This document shows, one piece after another, positions 16,181-26,221 of a stretch of 64,000 nt of DNA. Under the pieces are notes generated by a model. The model was given only the letters and a program-made list of their open reading frames with translations. It had not been told where the DNA came from and did not search any database. Origin of the DNA: Cycas panzhihuaensis (lineage: Eukaryota; Cycadophyta); NCBI GenBank assembly GCA_023213395.1, contig CM041465.1, positions 227,981,741 to 228,045,740 on the forward strand, read 5' to 3'. The position numbers and the translations under genes were made by a program. The stretch's first letter is position 1, and the number at the start of each line of letters is the position of its first letter.

Positions 16181-17725
16181 CATAGTAAGATACCATAAAT
16201 AAATTTTATGGGTTTAATACAAATATGATAAGGTGATACCATCAAAATTTAAAATCACACAAGTAGTCATTTTCAAGTCGAAACCATATGACAAACTAAA
16301 GAAAAATACCAAACTAAGAAGCCAAGATATAGTTAAAGAGTTGGGTTAGTAATACAAGTAAAAATACCTTCAATTTGTGTAAAATAGATTCCAATTATAG
16401 GTTCCCTAAAATAAGTATTCATAACACACAATAATATTATAACAAATAAACTAAAGTAAATAAAGAAAAAAAGAAAATAGAACCATACCTAAGGACTAAG
16501 GAGGCTAAATTTTAAGGAAATATTATTGAGCAAACTAGGTCCTAATAACCAAAAACTACCACCAAGATCTAAACTATTTTACAACTAGTTACAGGAATTG
16601 AAACTGAAATTTAACATGCAAATTCTTAAACTAGAGATAATATAATAAATAAATCAGAAAGCTAAAGCATCATATATACACTAGATATAAGGTGGTAAAA
16701 CCCTAACTATGTGCTAGGGAAACATCTACATAGAAAACATATCAATCTTTATTATCCAAGAATGGAGAAATGTCCATAATCTTCAGAAGAATACTCACAA
16801 TAATAACAACCAGTTGTCTCTTCTCAATATAGTACATCAAATATCATAACACAATAAAAAAAACACTTTAGATTGGGCTATATGACAAAGTCATACAAGG
16901 TACAAATCTCAACCATCTACTTAATGAACGACCATGATTCTATTTACAATTTAGTATATTTTACAATGTTAACTTTTTGGGTTAGGGGATCTCGCACTCC
17001 CTAGCCAATGGAGGGCTCCCACCCCCCTTGGATCCCCCTATAAAAGTTTAGGGGGGAAACCATGCTACTAACCTATCAAAAAATTTTACCTCCAAGACAT
17101 TGTTGTCACATTAGCTAACAAATATTTGTCCTCTTCATAACTAAAGCTTAATAAATAAAGTGTTATACGATTTTAAGAGTTATTAATAAACATTCACTAT
17201 AAGTATTAGGCAAGGATATAATGAATAAGACTATCAACCTCAATGTTTTAGGCTCTAAGTATATGGTAGATTTAAATGTGAGTGAGCTACATTAATAGCA
17301 ACCTAGTGTTTCAATTAACTATGTCTCCTCTTGACACTAGCCAAGTCTCATACCTTATTTTATTTGTTGGTAGGGATTGATTAAATTATTACATGATAAT
17401 TTAGTTGACTATTTGGCATGATAGTTGAATGATTTTATATTGATTGTGCATGTACTTTACCAATATTACTAATGATGTAAAGATCATAAACTATGCAATA
17501 AAATTGGCTTATTCTAGCCTCTTTTAATGCCCCTTCTTGGTTTTATAATTTACGTTTTCTAGTATACCTTTGACCTAATAGTTCTTACTTTATTTACTTA
17601 TTTTTTCCCTTTAAGTTTATTATTGTACTTTATAAAGTTATCTTTTGCTTTAAAACTTTATTTTTTGAAAAAAAATTCTTTGATTTTATTTTATAAAACT
17701 CTAATTTTTCTACACCCTTTAGTAG

Positions 17726-17795
17726 GTTGCATTTTTCATCATAGGTCACATTTTTAGTGTTACCCAAAAATGTAACCTATCTCATAGAATGCAAC
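17726..17795. mobile_element. Short hairpin (MITE-like), copy A
   Basis: About 70 bp folding back on itself: GTTGCATTTTT and AGGTCACATTTTT on the left pair with AAAAATGTAACCT and GAATGCAAC on the right. A further related arm, AAAAATATAACCTACT, lies just outside at about 17,809-17,824. Could be a tiny MITE or a local inverted duplication. Confidence 0.5.
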
Positions 17796-17932
17796 ATTTG
17801 TATAACTAAAAATATAACCTACTTTTTGTCATGTTTTTAGTGTATTTTTAATCATATTTATTCTTGTGACTCATATTTTTACTAAAGGTCATGATTTTTA
17901 TATTCTCATATGTAAAAATTATATAATGGTAG

Positions 17933-18252
17933 TGTTAGGAAATACCTTATATGTAAATAGGTTCAAGATCATTTATGAAAATAATAGACTCAAAGAAAAT
18001 ATATGCACGAGACAGATAAATTTAGCATGGGAACCCTTGTGGGGAAAACCCACTAGAAAATAATATTATGATCACATTTTCACAAATCTATCATATTACA
18101 TTATAATGAACCTTAGTTATAGATCATAAGTATCTCGAATAATATATTGACTTACACATATCAGCTTATTATGTCATAATAATATCAACATTATCTGTAT
18201 AATAATTCACCACATTAACATTAATTAATATGAAGATAATATTACTCCAACA
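17933..18252 (-). repeat. 3' LTR of element III, copy A
   Basis: 320 bp. Preceded on the minus strand by the polypurine tract TGAGAGGGGA (plus strand TCCCCTCTCA at 18,253-18,262). Flanked outside by GGTAG. Confidence 0.88.
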
Positions 18253-18829
18253 TCCCCTCTCAATGTAAATGTAGGGTCTTGAAGTCTTCCCTTGAAATCT
18301 AGAACTATCAATTTATCCTTGCCAATAGATCCCCTCTTAAGGGTAACCTCTCCCAATATGCATGCTAGTCAAATATAGCTCTCTATTGTGAACCTTCACT
18401 TGGTAAAATATTGATATCTATCATGAGTATGACTAATATACTAATGCTTATTCTTCAATCATCTTGTAGGTCTTCAACTATCAATGGAACATGGGTTATA
18501 ATCTGTGTCTCTTCTTACAATAACTCCTTATCATTACTCCTACTAGGTCCTACTTCCATTTCAAACATAATGTTAGGCAAAAAAACCTCTATACCCATTG
18601 AACTATGGCTTGAAAAGGAAAGAAACAAAGAATAAAACCTATATTCAAATGATACCTCAATATGATACATTAATAACTCATCCAATTACCATTTAGACCA
18701 ATCATAATGCTCTTCCTCTTATAGATCATGTTGTTTATAAGTTTTATTTTAAACCACATATAAATACCCTCTAAACTCTTGCAATCCTACTACTATGATA
18801 TTTATCTAAGATATGTGCATTTTAATGTA

Positions 18830-18971
18830 TCTTAATATTCAATAGAAGGTTTTTGACCAGTCCAATACAATTTAGGGGATATGCCATATATAGCCTCAAT
18901 AGGTACCTGTTAAAAAGTTGTTGCAATAATTTCTACCAAAAATATAGGAGGCAAACCTTAACATGCACCAA
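18830..18971 (-). pseudogene. Copia integrase relic, downstream half (element III)
   Basis: Minus-strand translation gives FLVEIIATTF followed by WTGQKPSIEY, which fits the end of the Copia integrase core (family pattern: FWAE...A..YLLNR, then WTGRKPS). Stops interrupt it. The upstream half lies on the other side of element I at 24,179-24,380, so element I cut this gene in two. Confidence 0.6.
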
Positions 18972-18976
18972 AACCT

Positions 18977-19059
18977 TGAAGGAATGTGTAAATTGATGAG
19001 AGTGAGGTGTGTACTCCCAGTTGGAAGGTGGGAGTGGGTGATGAGCATTAACCCCAACA
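18977..19059 (-). repeat. 3' LTR of element I (internally deleted), copy A
   Basis: 83 bp instead of 408. Plus-strand ends TGAAGGA and CCCCAACA match both ends of the full LTR at 23,766-24,173; the middle of about 310 bp is missing. The same deletion is present in copy B. Confidence 0.85.
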
Positions 19060-19070
19060 TTCTCCCCCTT
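19060..19070 (-). promoter_or_regulatory. Polypurine tract of element I
   Basis: Minus strand AAGGGGGAGAA directly abuts the LTR start TGTTGGGG, the usual Copia arrangement for plus-strand DNA priming. Confidence 0.85.
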
Positions 19071-19104
19071 AATGCTCATCACAAATAATGTCTTCTCTTT
19101 AAAC

Positions 19105-19416
19105 TTATAGAATTTGTACTTTAAAAAAAACTTTTAAAATCTGTCTCTTATCTTGATCTTTATCAACTCTTCTCATCCTTAAAGCAATATGTGTGTCTTT
19201 GTCATTAAATGATGCAAAAATTCTATAAGTAAATCTAGCTTGATTCAAATGTGGATATGTGGCTATAACTTTGACTTTAACTTCTGGAACTTTAAGAAAA
19301 CTTTGAACATGAACTTTATCTTCTAAAAACTTTGTATTTTGTGCAACTGTCATATCATCATATCTCTCCCCCTCAAATGGAGGATCAGGTTCTTGTGCAA
19401 TAAGATGATTATGCAT
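19105..19416 (-). CDS. Hypothetical 103-codon frame downstream of gag relic (copy A)
   Basis: An open minus-strand frame beginning MHNHLIAQEP, hydrophilic, rich in Lys/Asp/Glu with no recognised motif. It follows the gag relic directly after a stop and lies 35 bp from the polypurine tract. Copy B keeps a 98-codon version. It could be the C-terminal part of the gag polyprotein or unrelated captured sequence. Not recognised; probably not a functional gene. Confidence 0.35.
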   Translation of the reverse strand: MHNHLIAQEPDPPFEGERYDDMTVAQNTKFLEDKVHVQSFLKVPEVKVKVIATYPHLNQARFTYRIFASFNDKDTHIALRMRRVDKDQDKRQILKVFFKVQIL

Positions 19417-19780
19417 TTGATTTGAATCTTACTTAGTCTTTTCATTACAATCCACCTGTTCTAGCACATATCTCACATGCTCAAGATTAATATTAAATTT
19501 ATTGAGGGTATCTTCCCCATAAGTAGAAATCAAAATATTCCATACGGATTTAGAAGTTGTTAGTTTACAAACTTTAGAAAAGACATCATCATTTATAGTG
19601 CAAAATATTAAAGCTAATGCTTCATTATCTTTTTTAATGTTTTCCTTAATATTAACATCATAGTCATCCTATAAGTATTCCCAAATATCATGTGTAATAA
19701 AATAATTTTACATTGTTTGATGCCATAGTGAAAAATTATGGCCATCAAATATAGCAAATTATACTTTATTAAGATTTATT
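19417..19780 (-). pseudogene. Copia-type gag (UBN2-like) relic, copy A
   Basis: The minus-strand translation shows FDGHNFSLWHQTM, ALALIFCTINDDVFSKVC and SKSVWNILISTYGED, which fit the UBN2/gag domain of plant Copia elements (family pattern: W...A...I...L.DD....I......A...W..L...Y). Stops follow the first motif and close the frame at 19,42x. Gag forms the retrotransposon particle. Odd: it lies next to the 3' LTR, about 4 kb from the primer binding site, with host fragments in between. Confidence 0.65.
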
Positions 19781-21239
19781 ACAATTTTTTAGAAGACTTT
19801 AGTAGATAAAAGGAATATGCTTTTAGAAAGTCAAGGAAGTCAATAAATGACAAACTTATAAGATATAATTTTAGATAAAATTTAAAATATAAGGAATATA
19901 TGAGTAAAGTTTAAATATAGCTAGGTCTGAATTGAAGCTTTGATGATGAAAAAATAAAAGGTTCTTAAAATAAGCCTACTAGGATATACTTTAATGCTTA
20001 ACTTTAGCAACTTCAAAGCTATACTAAACAAAGTCAAAATAAAGTGAAACTTTACCAATATGAAGATCAATGAAAGAACTATTCAATGGAACTAACCATT
20101 TTGAAAACCAGTTCCTACAAGTCAAATTTTAATAAACCAAAGATATAGACCTCATTTTGAGGCTTAACAAGAGCCTAGGGCTCAAAATATTATAAGAATA
20201 CTAATAAAATACTTATAGAATACTGTAAAATGATCAATTATAGTTTAGAAGGCTGTTTAATATACTTTCAATTGAAAACTTTGAGAAATAATATAAAAAT
20301 ATATGATAATGGCATATTTGAAGTCTATTAAGTACCTCAATTTTGATGGCTTTAAAAATTAGGAAAAGCACTTCAAAACTTATAAATAATAGTGTCAGTT
20401 TAAAGAGGAGTAAGTAAGCTTCCCAACAAAACTAATGGATCTAAATTCTGATGTAAAATAGAAAAGTTATAATGAAAATAACAATAAGTACTTTTATGGT
20501 AAAATATTTAAAAAGTGCTAAAAAAACACTAAAGTATCACTTTGGTCAATTAAAATAAATCTTAAAAAATAGAATAAATAGATGGTGTTTGTTGATAATA
20601 GAATACTCTAGAATAGATCCAGGTAGAAAACAATCTCTTGGTGATAAAATATAGTCTAACAACAAAATGATTTTGTAAAAATAGATTTAAAAGGCTCAAA
20701 AAATTGCTAATTGACTTTAAACTGACTGAAAATGGATCAAATCAGCTCCAAATATGTCATATGACTAGTCAAAATCATACTACATAAAATTCTAGATGTA
20801 ATGGGATAGGTTTCGTTAAAAATTGATGACCTAGTCAAAAGATATGACAATAATTTACCAGGTACCCTTTGTGAAATGAAATTTTTTTTTTTTAATAAAA
20901 AGAAAAAATATAATAAAAATTATATTAGCCCCTTTTGTGATAGTTAATGGTCGCATGAGATAAGATGTGACCAGGGGCTAAAGGCTTAAAGGAGCTAACA
21001 CTTTAAACCTAGATTTAAAAACTTATAGAATATAATTAAATTTTTTTAATTTTATATAAAGAATATATAAAAAAACAATTGAAATAAAACTATTGCAGTC
21101 ATTATTATTGTACAAACGGGTGACCTGAACATAGTAAAATTGTAATAAAATCAATTATCAAATCAATAATGGTGCCAGCACCTGTCTCCACCACTTTCAA
21201 AATGTATTTGTTTATTTAAAATAATATTTTAAAAATTGA
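19781..21239. other. Element I interior, no gene recognised (copy A)
   Basis: AT-rich sequence without a recognised domain. Near 20,927-20,988 TAGCCCCTTTTG and CAGGGGCTA form a short imperfect inverted repeat. Confidence 0.5.
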
Positions 21240-21316
21240 TAATCACCCCTCCGAGCTCACCACCACTATCACTGTCAGAGGGACGGATCGAGATCTGATC
21301 AGAGATAATGTTGGGT
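21240..21316 (+). other. Possible further captured coding fragment
   Basis: A G+C-richer island in AT-rich surroundings reading PSELTTTITVRGTDRDLI in one frame. I do not recognise the protein. It directly precedes the splice-acceptor-like tract of the PABP fragment and is kept in copy B (about 51,673-51,749). Confidence 0.3.
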
Positions 21317-21336
21317 TTTTTTTTTTTTTTGTATCA

Positions 21337-21507
21337 CCTGCAGTAATTCCACCACAGCCTACTGGATTTGGTTATCAACAACAGTTTATTACTGGTTTGA
21401 GGCCAGATGGAGGGCCTATTCCAAATTTCTATGTTCCTTTAGTTCAGCAAGGCCAACAAGGATAGCATTTGGATGGCAGGCAAGGAGTAGCAAATGGCTA
21501 TCTATAG
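21337..21507 (+). pseudogene. Poly(A)-binding protein fragment (linker region), copy A
   Basis: 56 codons in one frame, with TAG at 21,463-21,465 and a closing TAG at 21,505-21,507. The text GFGYQQQFITGLRPDGGPIP then NFYVPLVQQGQQG matches the proline/glutamine-rich linker between the RNA-recognition motifs and the MLLE domain of plant cytosolic PABPs (family pattern FGYQQQLVPGMRPGG.P.PNFF.P.VQQGQQGQ). A T-run followed by a CCTGCAG-type acceptor stands just upstream, so an exon with its intron border may have been taken as DNA. RNA-recognition motifs and the MLLE domain are absent. Antisense to element I. Confidence 0.75.
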
Positions 21508-21559
21508 TCTGATATTTGTAATCATATGCGCATTGCACCATTGAGTGAAATCTAGATCA

Positions 21560-21877
21560 GTTAAAGAATTTATCAAGAATGTGATCTCTAATAACAAGAT
21601 AACTATTTTCTCTAAGTCATATTGCCCGTATTGTGCACGTGCAAAGTTTGTTTTCAAGGAGCTAAAGGAGATACCTTATGTTGTGAAGCTCGACCATACA
21701 GATGATGGAAGTGACATTCAGTAGGCTCTGAGTATCTTGGTGGGTCGATGCACTGTGTCTCAAGTTTTCATAGATGGCAAGCACATTGATGGCTCAGACG
21801 ATACTATAGAGGCATTTCAAACTAGGCAACTGGCTAAGCTTCTAGGTCATACAAATGAAGAGGGGGGCCAAGAATAA
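21560..21877 (+). pseudogene. CPYC-type glutaredoxin fragment, copy A
   Basis: 106 codons in one frame from GTT 21,560 to TAA 21,875-21,877, covering nearly the whole glutaredoxin domain. [19 protein letters not shown] holds the CPYC dithiol active site. [20 protein letters not shown] corresponds to the usual TVPQVFI..KHIGGSDD, with the conserved cis-Pro changed to Ser and the first Gly of GG changed to Asp. TAG at 21,722-21,724 replaces the Gln codon of the common IQ(D/E)AL motif. The family reduces protein disulfides and glutathione adducts with glutathione. No introns are seen within the domain, unlike typical plant genomic copies; whether it was spliced before capture is open. Dead: stop, lost cis-Pro, no start. 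Confidence 0.85.
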
Positions 21878-22082
21878 GTATGATATATAATAAAATGGAA
21901 TAGTCATGTTTTCACAGGTGTTTAACATATGAAGATGATAAATAGAAATTCGTTGCACCCTGCTTCATATTCCTTTTTGTGAATTTTTCTTTGTATATTC
22001 TTATATACTTATCTTTTTTTATTCATTTTATTTAATTTTATATACTTTTCTATATAGAATGTTTTCAGAGTTTGTTTGTTAA

Positions 22083-22378
22083 ATGGGAGATTCCTCTCAA
22101 TGGCAAATAGAGGAAGTTGCAACTAACTCAAAAACTCTAAAAGGGCCCTCCCAAGGATGAGTATGATGATGATGACCTGGACCTTTTTTATAAGGAAACT
22201 TGGGATGACAAGCTCTAGACTGAAGTTTCTCAAATGTGTCTCGATGGTACAATCATATCAGTACTCTTCTAGCTTCAAGATTCCCCATCAAGGGTGTTGG
22301 TGTGAATATAGAGGGAGCCACTTTAGTTGCTTCACTGGCCTCTAAAACAAGTCTTATGCAGCACAATGGTCTGTAACA
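22083..22378 (+). pseudogene. Unassigned captured coding fragment, copy A
   Basis: Begins ATGGGAGATTCC after a TTTTCAG acceptor-like motif. One frame gives MGDSSQWQIEEVATNSKTLK; another gives DEYDDDDLDLFYKETWDDKL, an acidic stretch. G+C and codon look differ from the AT-rich surroundings. Copy B lacks 2 bp near 52,577, which changes the frame. I do not recognise the protein. It lies between the glutaredoxin and dynein-like pieces and may belong to the latter's gene. Confidence 0.35.
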
Positions 22379-22630
22379 ATGTCAAATTTCAATGTAGAGA
22401 AAGAAAACATTGAGAGGCTGACAAAGGCATTTATTGACACTTCTTTCAAAAAACTGTGAAGTGTTGAAGGAGCACTCGAACTTCTTAAAAACTTCAAAGC
22501 TATCAAAAGTGAGGTGTAATCAACAAGCAAATGATGGATAAGTTCAATGACACTCTTGCACAGTTTTTGAAGGAGATAGATCCTATAAGAGAGATTTTTT
22601 ATCAAAATTCTACTAAGCCTCCTATGGCAC
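22379..22630 (+). pseudogene. Dynein heavy-chain tail-like fragment, copy A
   Basis: One frame reads FIDTSFKKL, stop, SVEGALELLKNFKAIKSE, stop; after a one-base shift it reads QMMDKFNDTLAQFLKEIDPI then REIFYQNSTKPPMA. This resembles the DHC_N1 tail of dynein heavy chains (family pattern SxEGAFELLxNFxxIxSR...M..KF.DIL..F..E...I..IF......PP). It ends at ATGGCAC followed by GTAAGTAG, a good splice donor, so the exon border may be original. The family makes the motor of cilia and flagella. Two stops and a frameshift make it dead. I judge by motif memory only; another coiled-coil protein is possible. Confidence 0.6.
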
Positions 22631-22829
22631 GTAAGTAGTATTGGAGAAGATATTTCAAAAAATTTATATTTAAAAAAAACATAAAAAACCTAGTGATTCA
22701 ATAGAGCCACAAATAAAACTAGAAAATTTTTAAATATATTGACAGAAATATATCAAATAAATAAAATGCATATATATTTGTATCTGAAATCTTTCAAATA
22801 TATTAGAGCAAATATATCAAAAAACTAAG

Positions 22830-22868
<39 letters not shown>

Positions 22869-23747
22869 AATCTAAAAAATATATATGAAAAACTTGGTAA
22901 ACAGCTGTGGCTAATTTGTAGCAGATTGACTTCTAAAGATGAGATCTTCTTCCATACAAATCGAAACTTCAAACAGATTTCTCCAATAGGCAGATCTACT
23001 ATAATATATGGCTTGTTGGGATGAATATACACCAAAACTTATAGATCTAAAAAAAAAAACTTGAAAAAATAGTTAAATATATAATGAAATATATAGATCT
23101 AAAAGAAAATATAGCAAATCTAAAGAAAACTTGAATAAATATTACAGATCTGAAGTAAGTATTATAGATCTAAAGTAAATATTATAGATCTGTAACCAAT
23201 ATTACATATCTAAAGCAAATATTACAGAATTGAAATAACTAAACTAGAAAATGGTGAAATATTTAATAAAATAAGTATATCTAAAAAAATATATAGCAGA
23301 TCTAAAGAAAATTTTGAATAAATATTGCTTAAAGTTGTGGTCCTACACAGATCTAAAAAAATATTGGATAAATAGACAAAAAAATGCTTGAAAGATGTCA
23401 AATATTTTATAGAAATATATAAAACTTGTTGACAAAACCTCTATAGAGTGATAAAAACTTGATATTTTTTGTTTACAGCTATACACCTATACAAATCTAA
23501 AGAAAATCTGAAATATATTTGTTATATCACAAGTATATCTTCAAGAATAATCAAATCTCTGATAAAAAATACAAGAAACTTGCTAATAAAATTTACAAAA
23601 AATGAATATAACCAATCTTTGCTTGTTATAAGTAAATCTGTTGTAGATATGAGTAAATCTTCTTGCTTCTTAAAAAACATCAAATGGAGATGCAATAGCC
23701 CAATAATCTCTACCCTGATACCAAATGAACAAGTAAATATAGGCCCA
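22631..23747. other. 5' leader side of element I, no gene recognised (copy A)
   Basis: Very AT-rich, with a small (TA)n run at 22,831-22,864 and a field of AGATCT-containing short repeats (listed separately). Nothing coding is recognised. Confidence 0.6.
23080..23235. repeat. Degenerate short tandem repeats with AGATCT, copy A
   Basis: Units of about 20-22 bp, consensus-like AATATTAYAGATCTAAAGTA, repeated several times with drift. Located between the primer binding site and the captured fragments of element I. Copy B at 53,563-53,718. Confidence 0.65.
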
Positions 23748-23751
23748 AATG

Positions 23752-23763
23752 GCTCTGATACCA
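23752..23763 (-). promoter_or_regulatory. tRNA-Met primer binding site of element I
   Basis: Minus strand TGGTATCAGAGC, complementary to the 3' end of initiator tRNA-Met, 2 bp from the LTR. This is the usual Copia primer site. Confidence 0.9.
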
Positions 23764-23765
23764 AA

Positions 23766-24173
23766 TGAAGGAAAAATAATGATGGAGAACAGGGTAGAAC
23801 ATATACACAATAATCATAGATCAATATATCATTGTTACATAAACTAAAAATCCTTTATATTCAATCCATTATTGTGAAGAGACCATTACAAATGTCCAAA
23901 AATAGGCGATGTCTAAAAACACCAGGGTTGCACACCCCTCAAAATATATAGTTTGGGGGAGGAGGAAAACTCTTCAACCCCTAAAATTCAAACAACAATA
24001 AAATAATAACTTAACTTAACTCAAATGAACTTAACTCAAATTAACTTAAATCAAATTAAACTTACCCTATACCTACCTACACATGTGAGTACCCACATAT
24101 ATAAATTGATGAGAGTGAGGTGTGCACTCCTGGTTGGAAGGTGGGAGTGGGGTGATGAGCATTAACCCCAACA
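23766..24173 (-). repeat. 5' LTR of element I (full length), copy A
   Basis: 408 bp with plus-strand ends TGAAGG and CCAACA, that is TGTTGG...CCTTCA on the minus strand. Contains a tandem AACTTAACTCAAAT-type run around 24,008-24,060, shorter by 30 bp in copy B. Confidence 0.88.
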
Positions 24174-24178
24174 AATCT

Positions 24179-24380
24179 CTACATCTGCATCATGATATCT
24201 TCAACTCAATCTAATTAGGATACATGGGATAACCAACTCTCATTTTATACCAAGATAAAGGTAGAACTAATTTTAAGGCATCTTATCATAGAACTTTCCA
24301 TTCACACTTTAATTTTCATATAAACATACTGTTAATTCTACATCAGACTTGTTCAGATATGTAAACACATTGAACCAGCA
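24179..24380 (-). pseudogene. Copia integrase relic, upstream half (element III)
   Basis: Minus-strand translation includes VFTYLNKSDV and GIK, stop, ELVIP, which fits the part of the Copia integrase core before the GIKxQLTxPYTPQQN motif. It continues in the relic at 18,830-18,971 once element I is removed. Badly decayed. Confidence 0.5.
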
Positions 24381-26208
24381 TCAAATAGACCATAAACCCT
24401 CATGCCAACATCAATTCAACCACCCAAAGTATAATGGTCCACTAATAATTTGATAATCACTTATACAAATAGACCATAAAAAATTACAATTCTAAACTTC
24501 TTTGCTATACACACCTAATATAACTGAATAAAACACATATCACTTTATAATGAATAAATCACACTTTGATAATATCTTTGCAATGATCAATGACCACTTA
24601 ATAAAGTTTACTTAGCCCTACTGCTTAGGTATTTCAATAATATTTGCCTATTTCTTGCCCTACTATCAATTAGTAACCATTACACTGATGTTGATAGTTA
24701 ACTCGCCCTCATTATCAATCAGTGAACAACACTGTTATTGATAATAATCATAGAATAAACTCTACCATGTAACCACATGCAAAAAGAACTTCACATCGCC
24801 AAATAGTCACTTACTCTTCTATTTAAACATCACCTCATATTGCCATACCTCATGTCACCATCAAATATTTAAAAGAGACTTTATATAAATCCACCCACCT
24901 GAAATAAAATACAAAATTATATCACCTTAAAGGTGACTTTACTAACAAAGGCATTTAATAAAGTTAGAATATGGAAACATAATGTCAAAATATATTAAAG
25001 GCAAAATTAATACATAGTAATATTATAACATTGGTAATTTTATATAAATCAAAATCACTTGAAATATATCAATATATCAAATAATTATATCATTGATATA
25101 TCATATGGCCGATTTCAATATATAAGAGAAAGGTAATATAATATATCTCAACAGTGATTAAAATAATTTAATATATGATGCAATCATAAATGGTAATCTC
25201 CATTCAAATGATTAAATACCAATAGCCAAATAAATCTATGATTTATATATAATCGGGCAACTAATATTTCAAATGGATGATTGAAAATATATGCGGCAAA
25301 CAGATTTATATGCATGACTGCCAAATATACACATGTGACTTCAACATTAGCGACTTTAGTATATTTCTCACGTGACTTTAATAAATTAAACACATGATTT
25401 AATACCACACGAAATCCATAGAAAATGGGCAAATTTTCATATAGGCGACTCAAAATATTCAGTAGTGATGTCCAATATCAACCATAATGCAGTAACAAAA
25501 GGCTATAGATGACTTTATTCAATCAAACGATAACTATAGCATTGAATATAATGCAATGGGTGACTAAAAATAATTCAAACTAGGCAATTCATATATTTCA
25601 AAAATATATTAGAATGTATACATTAGTATTTTAGCCATATTAATATATGGCTCTACTATGATCATGACATCTAAGATCTTTTATTTCCCATAGGAGCTCT
25701 ACAATCATCTATTGTTATGCACATGGCATATTTCCCTACATGGGTGACCTCTATCACTTCTTAGCTACTCAACAGGTGCCACTATGACCTCTATATAAGC
25801 ATAATTGTATATAATGCCTGCAACTATTCTCCTAGGGCATCTACTCTTTAGAAGGACTATAACCATACACTTCACAGTTAACTAGGCCTCTCAATTTAGC
25901 TACAAAATTAGTGGCACTCTTAATAATCAGATCTGACACCTTTAACATGCTCAAAATGAGAAAATAGAGGCTCCAAGACCTACATAAACTAAGATAGAAC
26001 CTTTTACTCATCTGCACACCTCTGTAGACCATTAAATTCCTACAAAACATAAAAGAGAAGGCTCTAGGATTTGTACAGGATCATTTATACCTCCATGGCA
26101 TTTCCCTCAATCATCAAATAAGTTAATTCTTAATGATCAAGCTAGCATCACTTGGTAACTAACGATTGGATGATCCACACAATATACATTTGCTTGTGCA
26201 TATCTTAT
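24381..26208. other. Element III interior, decayed, no gene recognised (copy A)
   Basis: By position this should hold gag and protease of element III, but I see no motif. Minus frames at 25,184-25,453 and 25,841-26,050 are open but unrecognised. Confidence 0.5.
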
Positions 26209-26209
26209 T

Positions 26210-26221
26210 ACTCTAATACTG
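26210..26221 (-). promoter_or_regulatory. Decayed primer binding site of element III
   Basis: Minus strand CAGTATTAGAGT next to the LTR, four transitions away from TGGTATCAGAGC. Suggests the Copia class; weak evidence on its own. Confidence 0.5.

Larger units (their letters stand above)
15422..17927. other. AT-rich DNA outside the Copia nest, no gene recognised (copy A)
   Basis: No domain is recognised. A minus frame at 15,837-16,043 (68 codons) is kept in copy B but has no motif I know. A G+C-richer patch at 16,980-17,060 includes a CCCTATAAAAGTTT TATA-like motif. Two hairpin elements are listed separately. Confidence 0.5.
18977..24173 (-). mobile_element. Element I: gene-capturing Copia-type element, copy A
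   Basis: Minus-strand LTR element inside the integrase region of element III. The 5' LTR is 23,766-24,173 and the 3' LTR is 18,977-19,059, shortened by an internal deletion. The primer binding site is 23,752-23,763 and the polypurine tract 19,060-19,070. Flanks are AACCT (18,972-18,976) and AATCT (24,174-24,178), a 5-bp target duplication with one C/T change. The interior has a gag relic near the 3' end, no pol, and about 1.3 kb of host gene fragments in antisense orientation (PABP, glutaredoxin, an unassigned piece, dynein-like). It looks non-autonomous. Confidence 0.88.

Noticed and set aside
16980-17060. TATA-box and G+C-rich patch as a host gene promoter
   Set aside because: No coding region follows; more likely an LTR remnant.
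22157-22345. 62-codon frame starting MSMMMMTW
   Set aside because: Out-of-frame reading of the acidic captured fragment (GATGATGAT shifted to ATGATGATG).
23521-23824. Overlapping frames on both strands at the primer binding site region of element I
   Set aside because: They overlap the LTR and primer site, have no motif, and are explained by the retroelement leader.
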